From Pseudomonadota bacterium (GTDB lineage: Bacteria > Desulfobacterota > Syntrophia > Syntrophales > JADFWA01): 26,982 nucleotides of DNA. The notes under the pieces are model-generated. The model was not told the DNA's origin. It worked only from the letters and a program-made list of their open reading frames with translations, and searched no databases. The position numbers and the translations under genes were made by a program. The number at the start of each line of letters is the position of its first letter. Positions within the stretch are counted from its first letter, which is position 1. Below are positions 8,658 through 16,606 of this stretch, piece after piece. The stretch is from assembly GCA_030596145.1 (NCBI GenBank), contig JAUVKS010000003.1, forward strand, positions 1 to 26,982, written 5' to 3'.

Positions 8658-8719
8658 TAAACAACCTCCTTTCATGAACAATGAGGATAGACTTTTTATA
8701 TTATGTATTTTCGTAAAGT

Positions 8720-10051
8720 TTATTCAATAATCAGATTGGGCAACCACATAATAGCCTCCGGGAAAAATGCGCATATCGCAAGACCTATAACCATCAGTAT
8801 AACAAACGGGATAATTCCCTTATATACATCTCTGATATCAATTCTGTCAGGATCAACTCCTTTGATGTAGAAGAGGGCGTATCCGAAGGGTGGTGTCAGG
8901 AACGATGCCTGGAGATTAACCGCCATCATAATTACAAACCAGATCGGGTCAAAGCCGAGCTGTTTGGCGATGGGTAGAAATAGAGGAAAGCAAATCAGAA
9001 CGATGCCTATCCAGTCAATAAACATTCCCAAAAGAAATACAACCGCCATCATAACCCAGAAGGTTCCCCATTTGCCCATCCCAAGCCCCAGGACAAAGTT
9101 TGTTACTACATCTCCGCCACCAACACCAAGAAATACACCGGTAAAGCAGGTGGCGCCACACAGGATCATGATTACCATTGTGTTTGTCTTTGCTGTTTGA
9201 ATAACAGCTTCATACAAGCCTCGCCAGGTGAACTTCCGGTAAGCAAGTACCATCAGGAATGCGAGAAAAGCGCCTACGCCGGAAGCCTCAGTCGGGGTGG
9301 CTATGCCGAAGAAAATGGAGCCTAAAACACCGAGTATAAGAATCATGGGAGGAACAAGAGATTTTGCAACCATCCAGGCAACCTGTGCATTAGTTACTTG
9401 CGCCCGCTCCTCTCTGCTTATTGGCGGTCCAAGTTCAGGCTTCAGATGACATTTTATTGCCACGTATCCCATATAAAGAACGGAAAGGAGAAGCCCGGGG
9501 AATATCGCTCCTGCAAATAGTTTTCCTACTGAAAGTGATGCCTGGCTTGCCATGACAACCAGCATTATGCTGGGAGGGATCAGTATGCCGAGTGTTCCCC
9601 CGGCACAGATTGAACCATAGGTTAGTTTTTCATCGTATCCGTACTTTTTCATCATCGGTATGGCCAAGAGTCCCATAGTAACAACGGACGCTCCAATAAT
9701 ACCGGTACAGGCGGCAAAAACCGTCGAAACCGCAATGACCGCTAATGCGATTCCACCTTTTGTTTGACCCATCAGATAGCGCAGTGCTTCAAAGAGATCT
9801 TCGGCGACACCCGACCGATCTAAAAGTTGAGCCATAAAAATAAACAGAGGGATGGCAAGAAGGACATAATTGTCCATAGTACCCCAGATCCTGCTCATAA
9901 ACATATAAAATATCGATGGACCCCAACCGATCAATCCGAATATCACAGCCAGACCGCCCAGAACGAACGCGAGAGGATGACCCATAAACAATCCTATCAG
10001 AAGACCCGAAAACATTAGAACTGTAATTAGCTCAGGGCTTAAATCAATCAT
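8720..10051 (-). CDS. dctM: TRAP transporter large membrane subunit (DctM family)
   Basis: A 443-residue, highly hydrophobic protein with about a dozen membrane segments, the usual size for DctM. Family sequence is seen in MGHPLAFVLGGLA near the N-terminus and GGTLGILIPPSIMLV in the middle. It is the transport channel of a tripartite ATP-independent periplasmic transporter, which uses an ion gradient to take up carboxylates. Its ATG overlaps the stop of the DctQ gene (ATGA), so the two are translationally coupled. Confidence 0.93.
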   Translation of the reverse strand: MIDLSPELITVLMFSGLLIGLFMGHPLAFVLGGLAVIFGLIGWGPSIFYMFMSRIWGTMDNYVLLAIPLFIFMAQLLDRSGVAEDLFEALRYLMGQTKGGIALAVIAVSTVFAACTGIIGASVVTMGLLAIPMMKKYGYDEKLTYGSICAGGTLGILIPPSIMLVVMASQASLSVGKLFAGAIFPGLLLSVLYMGYVAIKCHLKPELGPPISREERAQVTNAQVAWMVAKSLVPPMILILGVLGSIFFGIATPTEASGVGAFLAFLMVLAYRKFTWRGLYEAVIQTAKTNTMVIMILCGATCFTGVFLGVGGGDVVTNFVLGLGMGKWGTFWVMMAVVFLLGMFIDWIGIVLICFPLFLPIAKQLGFDPIWFVIMMAVNLQASFLTPPFGYALFYIKGVDPDRIDIRDVYKGIIPFVILMVIGLAICAFFPEAIMWLPNLIIE

Positions 10052-10557
10052 AGCTCAACCCCCTTGATTATATATATTCTTTTGATAAATTCCGATATTC
10101 CCTGTAACAGCAGCAGGAGAAACGCTATAATTATTACCGTTTTTATTGGATAAATAGGCGGCGCGAATACACTCCAAGTTGTCTCTTGCATTGCCCATGA
10201 TCTCGCCGCGAAGCTATAACCCTGCCAGACGCATACAATACAAAACGGGAAAAAGAACAACGCGTAACCTATCATGTCCAATATTGCCTTTTTCTTTTTT
10301 GAAAGCGACATTGTGAAGACATCTACAGATACATGTGATCCGTACAATAACCCAAAACCGGCGACAATCATAAAATGAAGGCCGTATAATTGTTTCAGCA
10401 CCTCGAAACTCCATATTGTTGGCGAACCGAAGAATCTGCGTAGCACTACTTCCATAACTGTGAGCAGCACAAGCGGAACTACAACCCAGGCAAAGATTCT
10501 TCCCGTCCACTCGTTAATCGTGTCACACATCTTTGAAACTTTTTTAGCAAAATTCAT
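10048..10557 (-). CDS. dctQ: TRAP transporter small membrane subunit (DctQ family)
   Basis: 169 residues with four predicted membrane segments, the normal DctQ layout. The segment WSFEVLKQLYGLHFMIVAGFG is followed by YGSHVSVDVF, a common DctQ pattern. It forms the membrane complex with DctM. GGGAGG precedes the ATG. Between it and the upstream binding-protein gene lie 159 bases with a hairpin at 10640-10689, a common arrangement in TRAP operons that lets DctP be made in excess. Confidence 0.9.
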   Translation of the reverse strand: MNFAKKVSKMCDTINEWTGRIFAWVVVPLVLLTVMEVVLRRFFGSPTIWSFEVLKQLYGLHFMIVAGFGLLYGSHVSVDVFTMSLSKKKKAILDMIGYALFFFPFCIVCVWQGYSFAARSWAMQETTWSVFAPPIYPIKTVIIIAFLLLLLQGISEFIKRIYIIKGVEL

Positions 10558-10639
10558 TGTTAAACACCTCCCGCGTGTACCGTTTACTCAACATGTGCAG
10601 GTTAAATGATGTAAATGTTTGCTGGTATCTTTCATGAAA

Positions 10640-10689
10640 GTGGAGGTCTCGCTACGGGAGTATCGCATTTCCCTTACAAGGACCTCCAC
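10640..10689 (-). terminator. Intercistronic hairpin between dctP and dctQ
   Basis: GTGGAGGTC (10640-10648) pairs with GACCTCCAC (10681-10689). The 32-base loop contains a smaller GGGA/TCCC pairing. On the minus strand the structure follows the dctP stop. It has no long T-run after it, so partial termination or mRNA 3' end protection is more likely than full termination. Confidence 0.5.
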
Positions 10690-10716
10690 AAAAAGGTTGA
10701 TCACACTTCGATAATT

Positions 10717-11814
10717 TTACTGATCAAGATTCGGATATTCATCCGGGTTAAATCCAAAGTTAAAGGGATCTTCCATAGCACGCCATTTTGAGAAATCCTT
10801 CTTGAATTTCATTTGAGATTTCATTGACTTTTTAAAGAGCGGGTTGTTTTTGGCTGTTTTTTCAGTATGCGCGTTTACTAATTTCAGGATCCTGTCCAGA
10901 ACTGCGTCGTCATACCTGTTAATCTTAATTCCCTTGTCAATGAATTTCTGGGTGTATTCAATAACATCAAAATACTGTTTGCAGAAGAACTCCATTGAGG
11001 CAGCCTTGGCGGCATATTTAATGTCCTCTTGTAGATCTTTGTCCAACGCATCCCAGGCTTTTTTGTTGATCATTACGCCCATGACGGATGCGGGTTGATG
11101 CCATCCCGGGACAGCCCAGTATTTTGTTACTTCTCCGAAACCCATGCCCCAATCGCAGGACGGACTACAGAATTCAGCAGCGTCGACTACGCCTTTCTGC
11201 AGGGCTTGATAAATCTCCTGCCCTGATATAGCTACCTGTGCGGCTCCAAGATCTTTTAGAATCTTTCCCTGGGTCTTGCCGGACATTCTTACTTTCATGC
11301 CTTTGAGGTCTTCCAGTGACTTTACCGGTTTATTGCTCCGGATTCCGCATTCCATTGGGGTAACACCTGTTACGAGATACATCATTCCAAATTTCCCGTA
11401 AGCTTCTTCGTAAATCTTGTTACCGCCACCATTGTAGTACCACACAAGATAATCAACAGGGGTCAAACCCATGGGATAAGAACCGAGCGTGTCAAACACA
11501 GCATCTTTGCCCGCCCAGTAATTGGGCCAATCACCAGAGGCTTGAATTGTTCCCTTACTTACCGCGTCAAAAACCTCGTATGATGGCATAAGAGTTCCGC
11601 CCGTAAAAAATTTAATCTGGAGGCGACCCTTGCAAATCTGGTTGACAGCTTTAACAAAGGCATAATCCGCCTGGATCAAATCAATTGAAGGTGGCCACGT
11701 GGAAGTCATCTTCCACTTAATGACCTTTTTTTTGGCAATTGCGGGTGATGTGCCCACAACCAAACAAGAAGCCAACACTAACGCCAATGACAATAACAAA
11801 AATCTTTTCTTCAT
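10717..11814 (-). CDS. dctP: TRAP transporter solute-binding protein (DctP/TakP-like)
   Basis: 365 residues with a clear signal peptide (MKKRFLLLSLALVLASC..., cut near SPAIA). The mature protein shows WKMTSTWPPSIDL at its start, the conserved carboxylate-binding Arg region in LKGMKVRMSGKT, and AAEFCSPSCDWGMGF with WAVPGWHQPASVMG. The last two are characteristic of the TakP-like branch that binds 2-oxo acids and related monocarboxylates. A keto or hydroxy acid ligand is therefore likely but not proved. GGAGGAAG precedes the ATG. It follows the SDR gene by 129 bases and is probably in the same transcript. Confidence 0.92.
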   Translation of the reverse strand: MKKRFLLLSLALVLASCLVVGTSPAIAKKKVIKWKMTSTWPPSIDLIQADYAFVKAVNQICKGRLQIKFFTGGTLMPSYEVFDAVSKGTIQASGDWPNYWAGKDAVFDTLGSYPMGLTPVDYLVWYYNGGGNKIYEEAYGKFGMMYLVTGVTPMECGIRSNKPVKSLEDLKGMKVRMSGKTQGKILKDLGAAQVAISGQEIYQALQKGVVDAAEFCSPSCDWGMGFGEVTKYWAVPGWHQPASVMGVMINKKAWDALDKDLQEDIKYAAKAASMEFFCKQYFDVIEYTQKFIDKGIKINRYDDAVLDRILKLVNAHTEKTAKNNPLFKKSMKSQMKFKKDFSKWRAMEDPFNFGFNPDEYPNLDQ

Positions 11815-11943
11815 CTTAACTTCCTCCTTTAGTTAAATGTTTGCTAATAATTTACCAACACTCCACACAACCAATTTAAAACTGTCTTTTCCGATTAAGG
11901 GAAAGAATTCATCACCAAAAACTTCTGCTGCAGATACTGAAAC

Positions 11944-12798
11944 TTAATAAGTCTTTACGACTCCACCATCAAACAACAGGTCTCCTCCAATCAGATACTT
12001 GCCGTGATGTGAAAAACCGAAGACAAAAAGATTCGCAACTTCAACAGGTGACATCATTTCCTTGATCCTTGATTTACCGAGCATTATATCTCTGACTACT
12101 TCTTCTTGTGATATGCCCCTTTGTTCCGCCTGGTCAGGTATCTGTTTCAGCGCCATAGGCGTTTTGATGAAACCTACACTAACGGTGAACGACCTGACCT
12201 TTCCCCCGCCCTCGGCTGCTATAGATTGCGTAAGTCCACGCAGTCCGAATTTGGTAATATTGTATACAGGTTTATTCAGAGTTGCTATGTGAGCATGGAC
12301 AGAGGCCATATTTCCGATGGCACCGACCCCGTCTCTGCTCCCCCTGATGTGAGGAATGACTAACTTTGACAGATAGAATGGGGCCCTTAACATAACCGAT
12401 TGCATGAAATCATACATCTTCATGGGGAAATTTTCTACGGGATCGATATGCTGCAATCCCGCGATATTGGCCAGAAATTTAATGTTCCCCATTTTGGCGG
12501 CTTCATCGACGCAATTTCTCATTTGTTCATCATCAGTAAGGTCTGTCTTAACAAAGAGCGCCTCACCACCCGTGTTTTTCGCCATTTTAACCGTTGCGTT
12601 GCCCCCATTCTCATCTATATCAACACAAACCACTCCAATTTTATTGGCTGCAATAGCAACAGCGGTTGCTCTTCCGATACCGCTGGCGGCTCCTGTTACG
12701 ATACAAACGTTTTCCGAATTAAAATACTCATCATCCACAACCAAAATTTCCGATTTCTGAATCTCAGGTTCCTGAATATCAATTTTACCAGCTGCCAT
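11944..12798 (-). CDS. SDR-family NAD(P)-dependent dehydrogenase (3-hydroxybutyrate dehydrogenase-like)
   Basis: 284 residues. The cofactor motif TGAASGIG lies at residues 35-42 and the catalytic set is Ser165, Tyr178 and Lys182 in YNITKFG. Asp59 after the second strand (VVCVDID) suggests NAD. The sequence resembles 3-hydroxybutyrate dehydrogenase and 3-oxoacyl reductase-type SDRs. There is an unusual N-terminal leader of about 30 residues before the Rossmann fold; it is supported as real by GGGAGG five bases before the ATG. This is the first gene after a sigma-54 promoter and heads the TRAP genes, so it probably oxidises the imported compound. Confidence 0.88.
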   Translation of the reverse strand: MAAGKIDIQEPEIQKSEILVVDDEYFNSENVCIVTGAASGIGRATAVAIAANKIGVVCVDIDENGGNATVKMAKNTGGEALFVKTDLTDDEQMRNCVDEAAKMGNIKFLANIAGLQHIDPVENFPMKMYDFMQSVMLRAPFYLSKLVIPHIRGSRDGVGAIGNMASVHAHIATLNKPVYNITKFGLRGLTQSIAAEGGGKVRSFTVSVGFIKTPMALKQIPDQAEQRGISQEEVVRDIMLGKSRIKEMMSPVEVANLFVFGFSHHGKYLIGGDLLFDGGVVKTY

Positions 12799-12862
12799 GC
12801 TTGCCTCCCTTTAGTAACGATCCAAGATTTGGTGTAGAAACCAGCTTTGGTCTTTTTACTAA

Positions 12863-12877
12863 GCGAATACTATGCCA
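12863..12877 (-). promoter_or_regulatory. Sigma-54 (-24/-12) promoter
   Basis: On the minus strand the bases read TGGCATAGTATTCGC, matching the sigma-54 consensus TGGCAC-N5-TTGC with the invariant GG and GC at the exact spacing. Transcription would start near 12852, about 54 bases before the SDR start codon. A sigma-54 activator gene lies directly upstream on the same strand, and repeated 18-bp dyads lie between. Confidence 0.7.
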
Positions 12878-12887
12878 TCATGATTGA

Positions 12888-12897
12888 TACATATGTA
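12888..12897. promoter_or_regulatory. 10-bp perfect palindrome upstream of the -24 box
   Basis: TACATATGTA lies about 11 bases upstream of the -24 element. It could bind a dimeric regulator or simply be AT-rich chance sequence. Confidence 0.25.
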
Positions 12898-12956
12898 ACT
12901 TGCTGTATTCAGAACTGATTTTGGCTGAATGGGTATTACATGGACATGCTAAGAAG

Positions 12957-12974
12957 TGTAGCCATTGATCTACA
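12957..12974. promoter_or_regulatory. Probable upstream activator site 1 (TGTAG-N8-CTACA)
   Basis: TGTAGCCATTGATCTACA is an 18-bp dyad centred about 113 bases before the predicted sigma-54 start. A second dyad with the same arms and spacing is at 13043-13060. Distance and form fit an enhancer site for the adjacent Fis-type activator. Confidence 0.6.
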
Positions 12975-13024
12975 ATTATGGGCCGATATGAAAAATGTTG
13001 GCTGATTACGGAAGGATAAGAGAG

Positions 13025-13042
13025 TGTAGTTTGTTTGCTATA
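13025..13042. promoter_or_regulatory. Probable weaker activator site (TGTAG-N8-CTATA)
   Basis: TGTAGTTTGTTTGCTATA has the same arms as the two full dyads with one mismatch. It abuts the site at 13043-13060 with no gap, giving a tandem pair of 18-bp units. Confidence 0.4.
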
Positions 13043-13060
13043 TGTAGAATATTGTCTACA
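13043..13060. promoter_or_regulatory. Probable upstream activator site 2 (TGTAG-N8-CTACA)
   Basis: TGTAGAATATTGTCTACA repeats the arms and spacing of the site at 12957-12974; the centres are 86 bases apart, close to eight DNA turns. It lies a few bases beyond the stop of the activator gene. An overlapping AT-rich hairpin (AATATTG-TCTA-CAATATT, 13048-13065) might also weakly end that gene's transcript. Confidence 0.55.
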
Positions 13061-13065
13061 ATATT

Positions 13066-14463
13066 TTATGACAGGGTCAAAGGAAGGTTATATTTTTTCA
13101 TTTTTTTGTATAGGGCAGTCCTGTGTATTCCCAGAACCTTGGCTGCCTTATTTTTATTGTTGTTGGATATACGAAGTGTTTGGAGTAAGGCCTCTTTTTC
13201 GGACTCTTCTATAATTGTTTTTAGTAATGTGGCCTGTGTTTTGGCGGATTTTTCCTTCAAACTGAGGAAAATCGGGAGGTGTTCAATCTGAACCGTGTCT
13301 TCTATCCTATTGATAGAACATAAAATTCTTTCTAAAATATTGGATAACTCTCGAACATTTCCAGGCCAGTCGTAATTTTTAAGTATTTTAGTTGCATCGG
13401 GAGAAAATTTTCTTATATTCGTTCCACAATCTTTGTTCAGTTTCCTGATAAGATGCTTAGCAGTGGCCGCAATGTCCTCTTTTCTTTTTCTGAGAGGTGG
13501 AATGTGTAACGGGATTACATTCAATCGATAATATAAATCTTTCCTGAAATTTCCATTTTTAATGCATTCTTCCAAATTCTTATGAGTGGCAGCAATCAAC
13601 CGGAAATTACATTTGATTACACGGGTCCCTCCTAATCTTTCCACTTCTTTTTCTTCAAGAACGCGAAGCAGTTTGGGTTGCATTTCCAGAGGTAGTTCGC
13701 TTATCTCGTCAAGAAATATAGAGCCTTGGTGGGCCAACTCAAACTTTCCAGGTTTGCTTTTGCTGCCAGCCCCTGTAAAAGCCCCGGGTTCATAGCCGAA
13801 AAGTTCCGCTTCCAGAAGGTCCTTGGGAATAGCGGCGCAATTCAAACGAATGAAAGGGAGTGCTCGCCGTTCACTTGCACCATGTACGGCGTGGGCGAAG
13901 AGCTCTTTCCCCGTGCCGCTTTCCCCCGTTATAAGGACAGGGGCATTGACCTTGGCCGCTTTAAGGGCATGTTTTTTCAATTCGATCATGCTCTGACTTT
14001 TTCCCACGATACTTTCGAAGTTGTATTTTGCTGATCTTAAGTTCTGGAGTTCTTTTTCATAGAATTTCACCTTCGATTCCAGAAAATCAAGTTTTTCTGC
14101 CAGAGTTGATACATCTTTGACATTCTCAAACATAACCTGCCCAAAGACAGCTTCCAGTTTTCCATCGACCCGGATCGGGATCCGCTGGACCACCATATCA
14201 TGCCCCAAGATTCGTTGAGGAAGATTTATTTCCGCGATACTTGTTTTGGCTACAATATGCATCCTTGAATTTTTGACCGCTTCGGTACAGTGTTTACCTA
14301 TTTGAGCTTTGGGATCTATCCTCAGAAATTTCCCATAGGTTTCACTGAAGAAAATAACATAACCTTCTGGATCTGTTATTATTACTCCACGTAGCATGTT
14401 ATTGAGAACGGCTTCATACAGACGGACTTTTTCCTGAAGATTATTGACATCATCGTTGTTCAT
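13066..14463 (-). CDS. Sigma-54-dependent transcriptional activator with PAS sensor domain
   Basis: 465 residues. A PAS domain occupies about residues 10-120 (LNNMLRGVIITDPEGYVIFFS), then a short coiled-coil linker (about 120-145), then the AAA+ domain with Walker A GESGTGKE at 180-187 and the sigma-54 contact loop GAFTGA at 227-232. A Fis-type helix-turn-helix closes the protein (NKNKAAKVLGIHRTALYKKM). There is no receiver domain, so the PAS domain probably senses a small molecule or redox state directly. It lies just upstream of a sigma-54 promoter and dyad sites controlling the SDR-TRAP genes, which are its likely targets. AGGA precedes the ATG. Confidence 0.92.
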   Translation of the reverse strand: MNNDDVNNLQEKVRLYEAVLNNMLRGVIITDPEGYVIFFSETYGKFLRIDPKAQIGKHCTEAVKNSRMHIVAKTSIAEINLPQRILGHDMVVQRIPIRVDGKLEAVFGQVMFENVKDVSTLAEKLDFLESKVKFYEKELQNLRSAKYNFESIVGKSQSMIELKKHALKAAKVNAPVLITGESGTGKELFAHAVHGASERRALPFIRLNCAAIPKDLLEAELFGYEPGAFTGAGSKSKPGKFELAHQGSIFLDEISELPLEMQPKLLRVLEEKEVERLGGTRVIKCNFRLIAATHKNLEECIKNGNFRKDLYYRLNVIPLHIPPLRKRKEDIAATAKHLIRKLNKDCGTNIRKFSPDATKILKNYDWPGNVRELSNILERILCSINRIEDTVQIEHLPIFLSLKEKSAKTQATLLKTIIEESEKEALLQTLRISNNNKNKAAKVLGIHRTALYKKMKKYNLPLTLS

Positions 14464-14561
14464 AATAATTTCCTGCTTTTCATTTACCTGTGACGAAAAA
14501 TATGGTGTTCTGCTCCTTGACTCGGAATTTCAAGTTTTTATCATAACCTATCACAAAATGT

Positions 14562-14660
14562 CCAGAAAGAACCTTGGAGTTAATTGTGGAGGGGAAGATA
14601 AAAGACAGAGGAGAAGCCATTAAATTCGCAGAAAAAATTATTCGTAGCGATATAGGGTAG
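14562..14660 (+). pseudogene. Fragment of a CCA-adding enzyme gene (C-terminal end)
   Basis: In the frame ending at TAG 14660 the DNA encodes VEGKIKDRGEAIKFAEKII, matching IEGEIRDKEEAVRYAEKII at the end of the intact gene at 3386-4825. By eye about 52 of 66 bases agree between 14586-14651 and 4739-4804. Upstream residues (ERTLELI) still align loosely. No nucleotidyltransferase or HD part is present and no start or ribosome site is seen. It is a relic of a second, diverged copy. Confidence 0.75.
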
Positions 14661-14715
14661 GTCTACCTTCGGGCGATTTCAGTGTGGGGCTTTTGAACAT
14701 GAAAGTGGGTTAAAG

Positions 14716-15034
14716 TTAGTTGAAATTCGAGGTAGCGGTTCCTAAAATAGCTGCAATTTTAAATCGCTAAAAGCAATTTGATATTACTTAACAGCGTTCG
14801 CAATGGTAATGGTCTCGTAAAAAGTCGGAATATACACAATTTTGTCATTCCCGTGAAAACGGGAATCCAGTCTTTTCAAGTGCTTAGCTGTTTATGGATT
14901 ACCGCCTACGTGGGAATGACAGACTTTTTACGATTGTATCAATGGTAATACAAATATTTTTTAAAAGACTCGATAAAGAAACATGAGGTAGCTGCCTTAT
15001 GTGACAAGGGACCGCTACCTCAAATTTCAACTAA
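14716..15034. mobile_element. MITE-like element with 27-bp terminal inverted repeats
   Basis: The arm at 14716-14742 (starting TTAGTTGAAATTCGAGG) and the reverse complement of 15008-15034 agree at 25 of 27 bases. The element is 319 bases long, or about 180 without the nested element and one copy of its direct repeat. No coding sequence lies inside. A further GAGGTAGC copy sits internally at 14984. It is a candidate non-autonomous transposon; no clear target duplication is seen at its outer ends. Confidence 0.6.
14811..14939. mobile_element. Small inverted-repeat element (copy A), nested
   Basis: The ends carry TCGTAAAAAGTC and its reverse complement GACTTTTTACGA. The interior has CATTCCCGTGAAAACGGGAAT, a hairpin, and a second GGGAATGAC near the right end. 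It is bracketed by a 10-base direct repeat, CAATGGTAAT, at 14801-14810 and 14940-14949, as a target duplication would be. The left half closely matches copy B at 22888-23018. No coding capacity. Confidence 0.65.
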
Positions 15035-15074
15035 AAAACGGTTTGACTCGAAACCGGCAGGGGACCTTTGAATT

Positions 15075-16415
15075 TCAGGTTTTCTTCTGGTAATAAAAAA
15101 TCTTTTTCATACTATTGCGCAATTCTTCTCGCAGATCTGGATGAGCGATATTTATTAGCGCCTCTGCCCTCTGCCTTCTCGATTTATATCTTAAGTTTGC
15201 TACTCCGTACTCTGTCATAACATAATGTGCATAAGTCCTGGGAACGGTAATGGGTGTACCAGGGGGCAGTTCTGGAACGATAGATGATATGAGGGTTCCG
15301 TCCTTTAACGTTCTTGCCGCATACATCAAGGTGATTCCCCTACCACCCTTTGAATGAAATGCCCCTATCTGAAAATCTAACTGCCCTCCTGTACCGCTAA
15401 TCTGTCGGTGTCCTAATCCTTCAGAAGTAATCTGTCCGCTTAAATCTATCATCAAGGCCATATTCATAGCCACCATGTTGGGATGCTGAGCAACAAGCAT
15501 AGGGCTATTGGTATAAGCAGCTGGATGAAATTGACATTGGGGATTATGGTTCACATAATCATACATGCTCTTATCGCCTATACAGAATGTGGCGATCGTT
15601 TCTCCTTTATGAAATGGTTTTCTTTCATTAGTGATGATACCATTTTCCACCAATTGAGGAAGCCCAATAGGGAACATTTCAGTATGTATACCAATGTCAT
15701 GCTTCCCCTCCATTCCAGCGATAACAGCTTCAGGAATAGCACCAATTCCCATCTGGACGGTGTCTCCATCATTGATTAGTTCCAGTACATATTCGCCAAC
15801 CTTCTTTTCTTTTTCTCCTGGCTCCGCCCTGGTAACTTCTGGCACAGGTGCTGAACTTTCTACAAAAAAATCAAATTCAGAAACATGAAGCCAGTTATCA
15901 CCATAAACAACCGGCTGTTGATCATTAACCTCACCAATAGTGACACGTTGTTTACCCGATGCTCTCCCTTGGCGGATGGCTTCCATGGTATAAAAATTCG
16001 TCAGGCCGAGATTACACCAACCCTGTTCATTTGGTGGTATAACCTGAGTTATGAAAACATCCGACCATTTGCCATATCTATCTCCTAAGTCGTGGCTTTG
16101 CTCGATATAATAATCAGGAAAACGAGCTTCTAATATCTTTCTACTCAAGGACATACCAAAACTTGGATGATAATTGATATGGCCATCCATGTTCAGCATG
16201 AAGTCAAGATCGTACAGTTTAGATGGACGCACCGGCACGGAATCAGAGATTGTTACATTTTTCAACTCTTCCCAACGATCCAAAATGGCATGAAACATAT
16301 CCGGTGAACAGGCACCGATTGCGAGCTCGATCCCCACAAAATCACCAGATTTTACCTGTTTCGCGGCCTCTTCAAACGATACCACTTTTCTTTTATACTC
16401 TTCTTTCCAGTGCAT
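15075..16415 (-). CDS. 4-hydroxybutyrate/acetate CoA-transferase-type enzyme (acetyl-CoA hydrolase/transferase family)
   Basis: 446 residues from the chosen ATG. The sequence matches the AbfT/Cat-type family: MHWKEEYKRKVVSFEEAA at the start, GIGAIPEAV in the middle, and Glu246 in IHTEMF as the expected catalytic glutamate that forms the CoA ester. It moves CoA between acetyl-CoA (or similar) and a short hydroxy or fatty acid. ATG 16415 has GGAGGG six bases before it; the reading frame is open to an ATG at 16511 but that stretch has no family sequence. In the leader, a hairpin near 16450-16477 (AAAGCC/GGCTTT followed by T) and the small palindrome GACTCGTGAGTC (16498-16509) may matter for control. 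Confidence 0.88.
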   Translation of the reverse strand: MHWKEEYKRKVVSFEEAAKQVKSGDFVGIELAIGACSPDMFHAILDRWEELKNVTISDSVPVRPSKLYDLDFMLNMDGHINYHPSFGMSLSRKILEARFPDYYIEQSHDLGDRYGKWSDVFITQVIPPNEQGWCNLGLTNFYTMEAIRQGRASGKQRVTIGEVNDQQPVVYGDNWLHVSEFDFFVESSAPVPEVTRAEPGEKEKKVGEYVLELINDGDTVQMGIGAIPEAVIAGMEGKHDIGIHTEMFPIGLPQLVENGIITNERKPFHKGETIATFCIGDKSMYDYVNHNPQCQFHPAAYTNSPMLVAQHPNMVAMNMALMIDLSGQITSEGLGHRQISGTGGQLDFQIGAFHSKGGRGITLMYAARTLKDGTLISSIVPELPPGTPITVPRTYAHYVMTEYGVANLRYKSRRQRAEALINIAHPDLREELRNSMKKIFYYQKKT

Positions 16416-16606
16416 ACTCTTCCCTCCTTTTCTTGTGTGACTAATACTAAACCGAAAAAGCCTACATCTGATTTCGGCTTTATTAATTCCTCTTCCTGAC
16501 TCGTGAGTCACTCTCAGGAGTTCCTTGTTTTGTGTATTTTATATGGGGAAAAAAGCGAGAAGGCAATATTAAAAAGTTTATAGTTAATATTAAGAAAATG
16601 TTAATT

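Larger units (their letters stand above)
14464..15074. other. Gene-free stretch holding a gene relic and nested repeat elements
   Basis: This 611-base gap between the activator gene and the CoA-transferase gene contains no credible intact gene. It holds the CCA-enzyme relic (14562-14660) and an inverted-repeat element (14716-15034) that itself carries a second element (14811-14939). I see nothing convincing in 14464-14561 or 14661-14715, apart from room for the activator's promoter. Confidence 0.7.
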
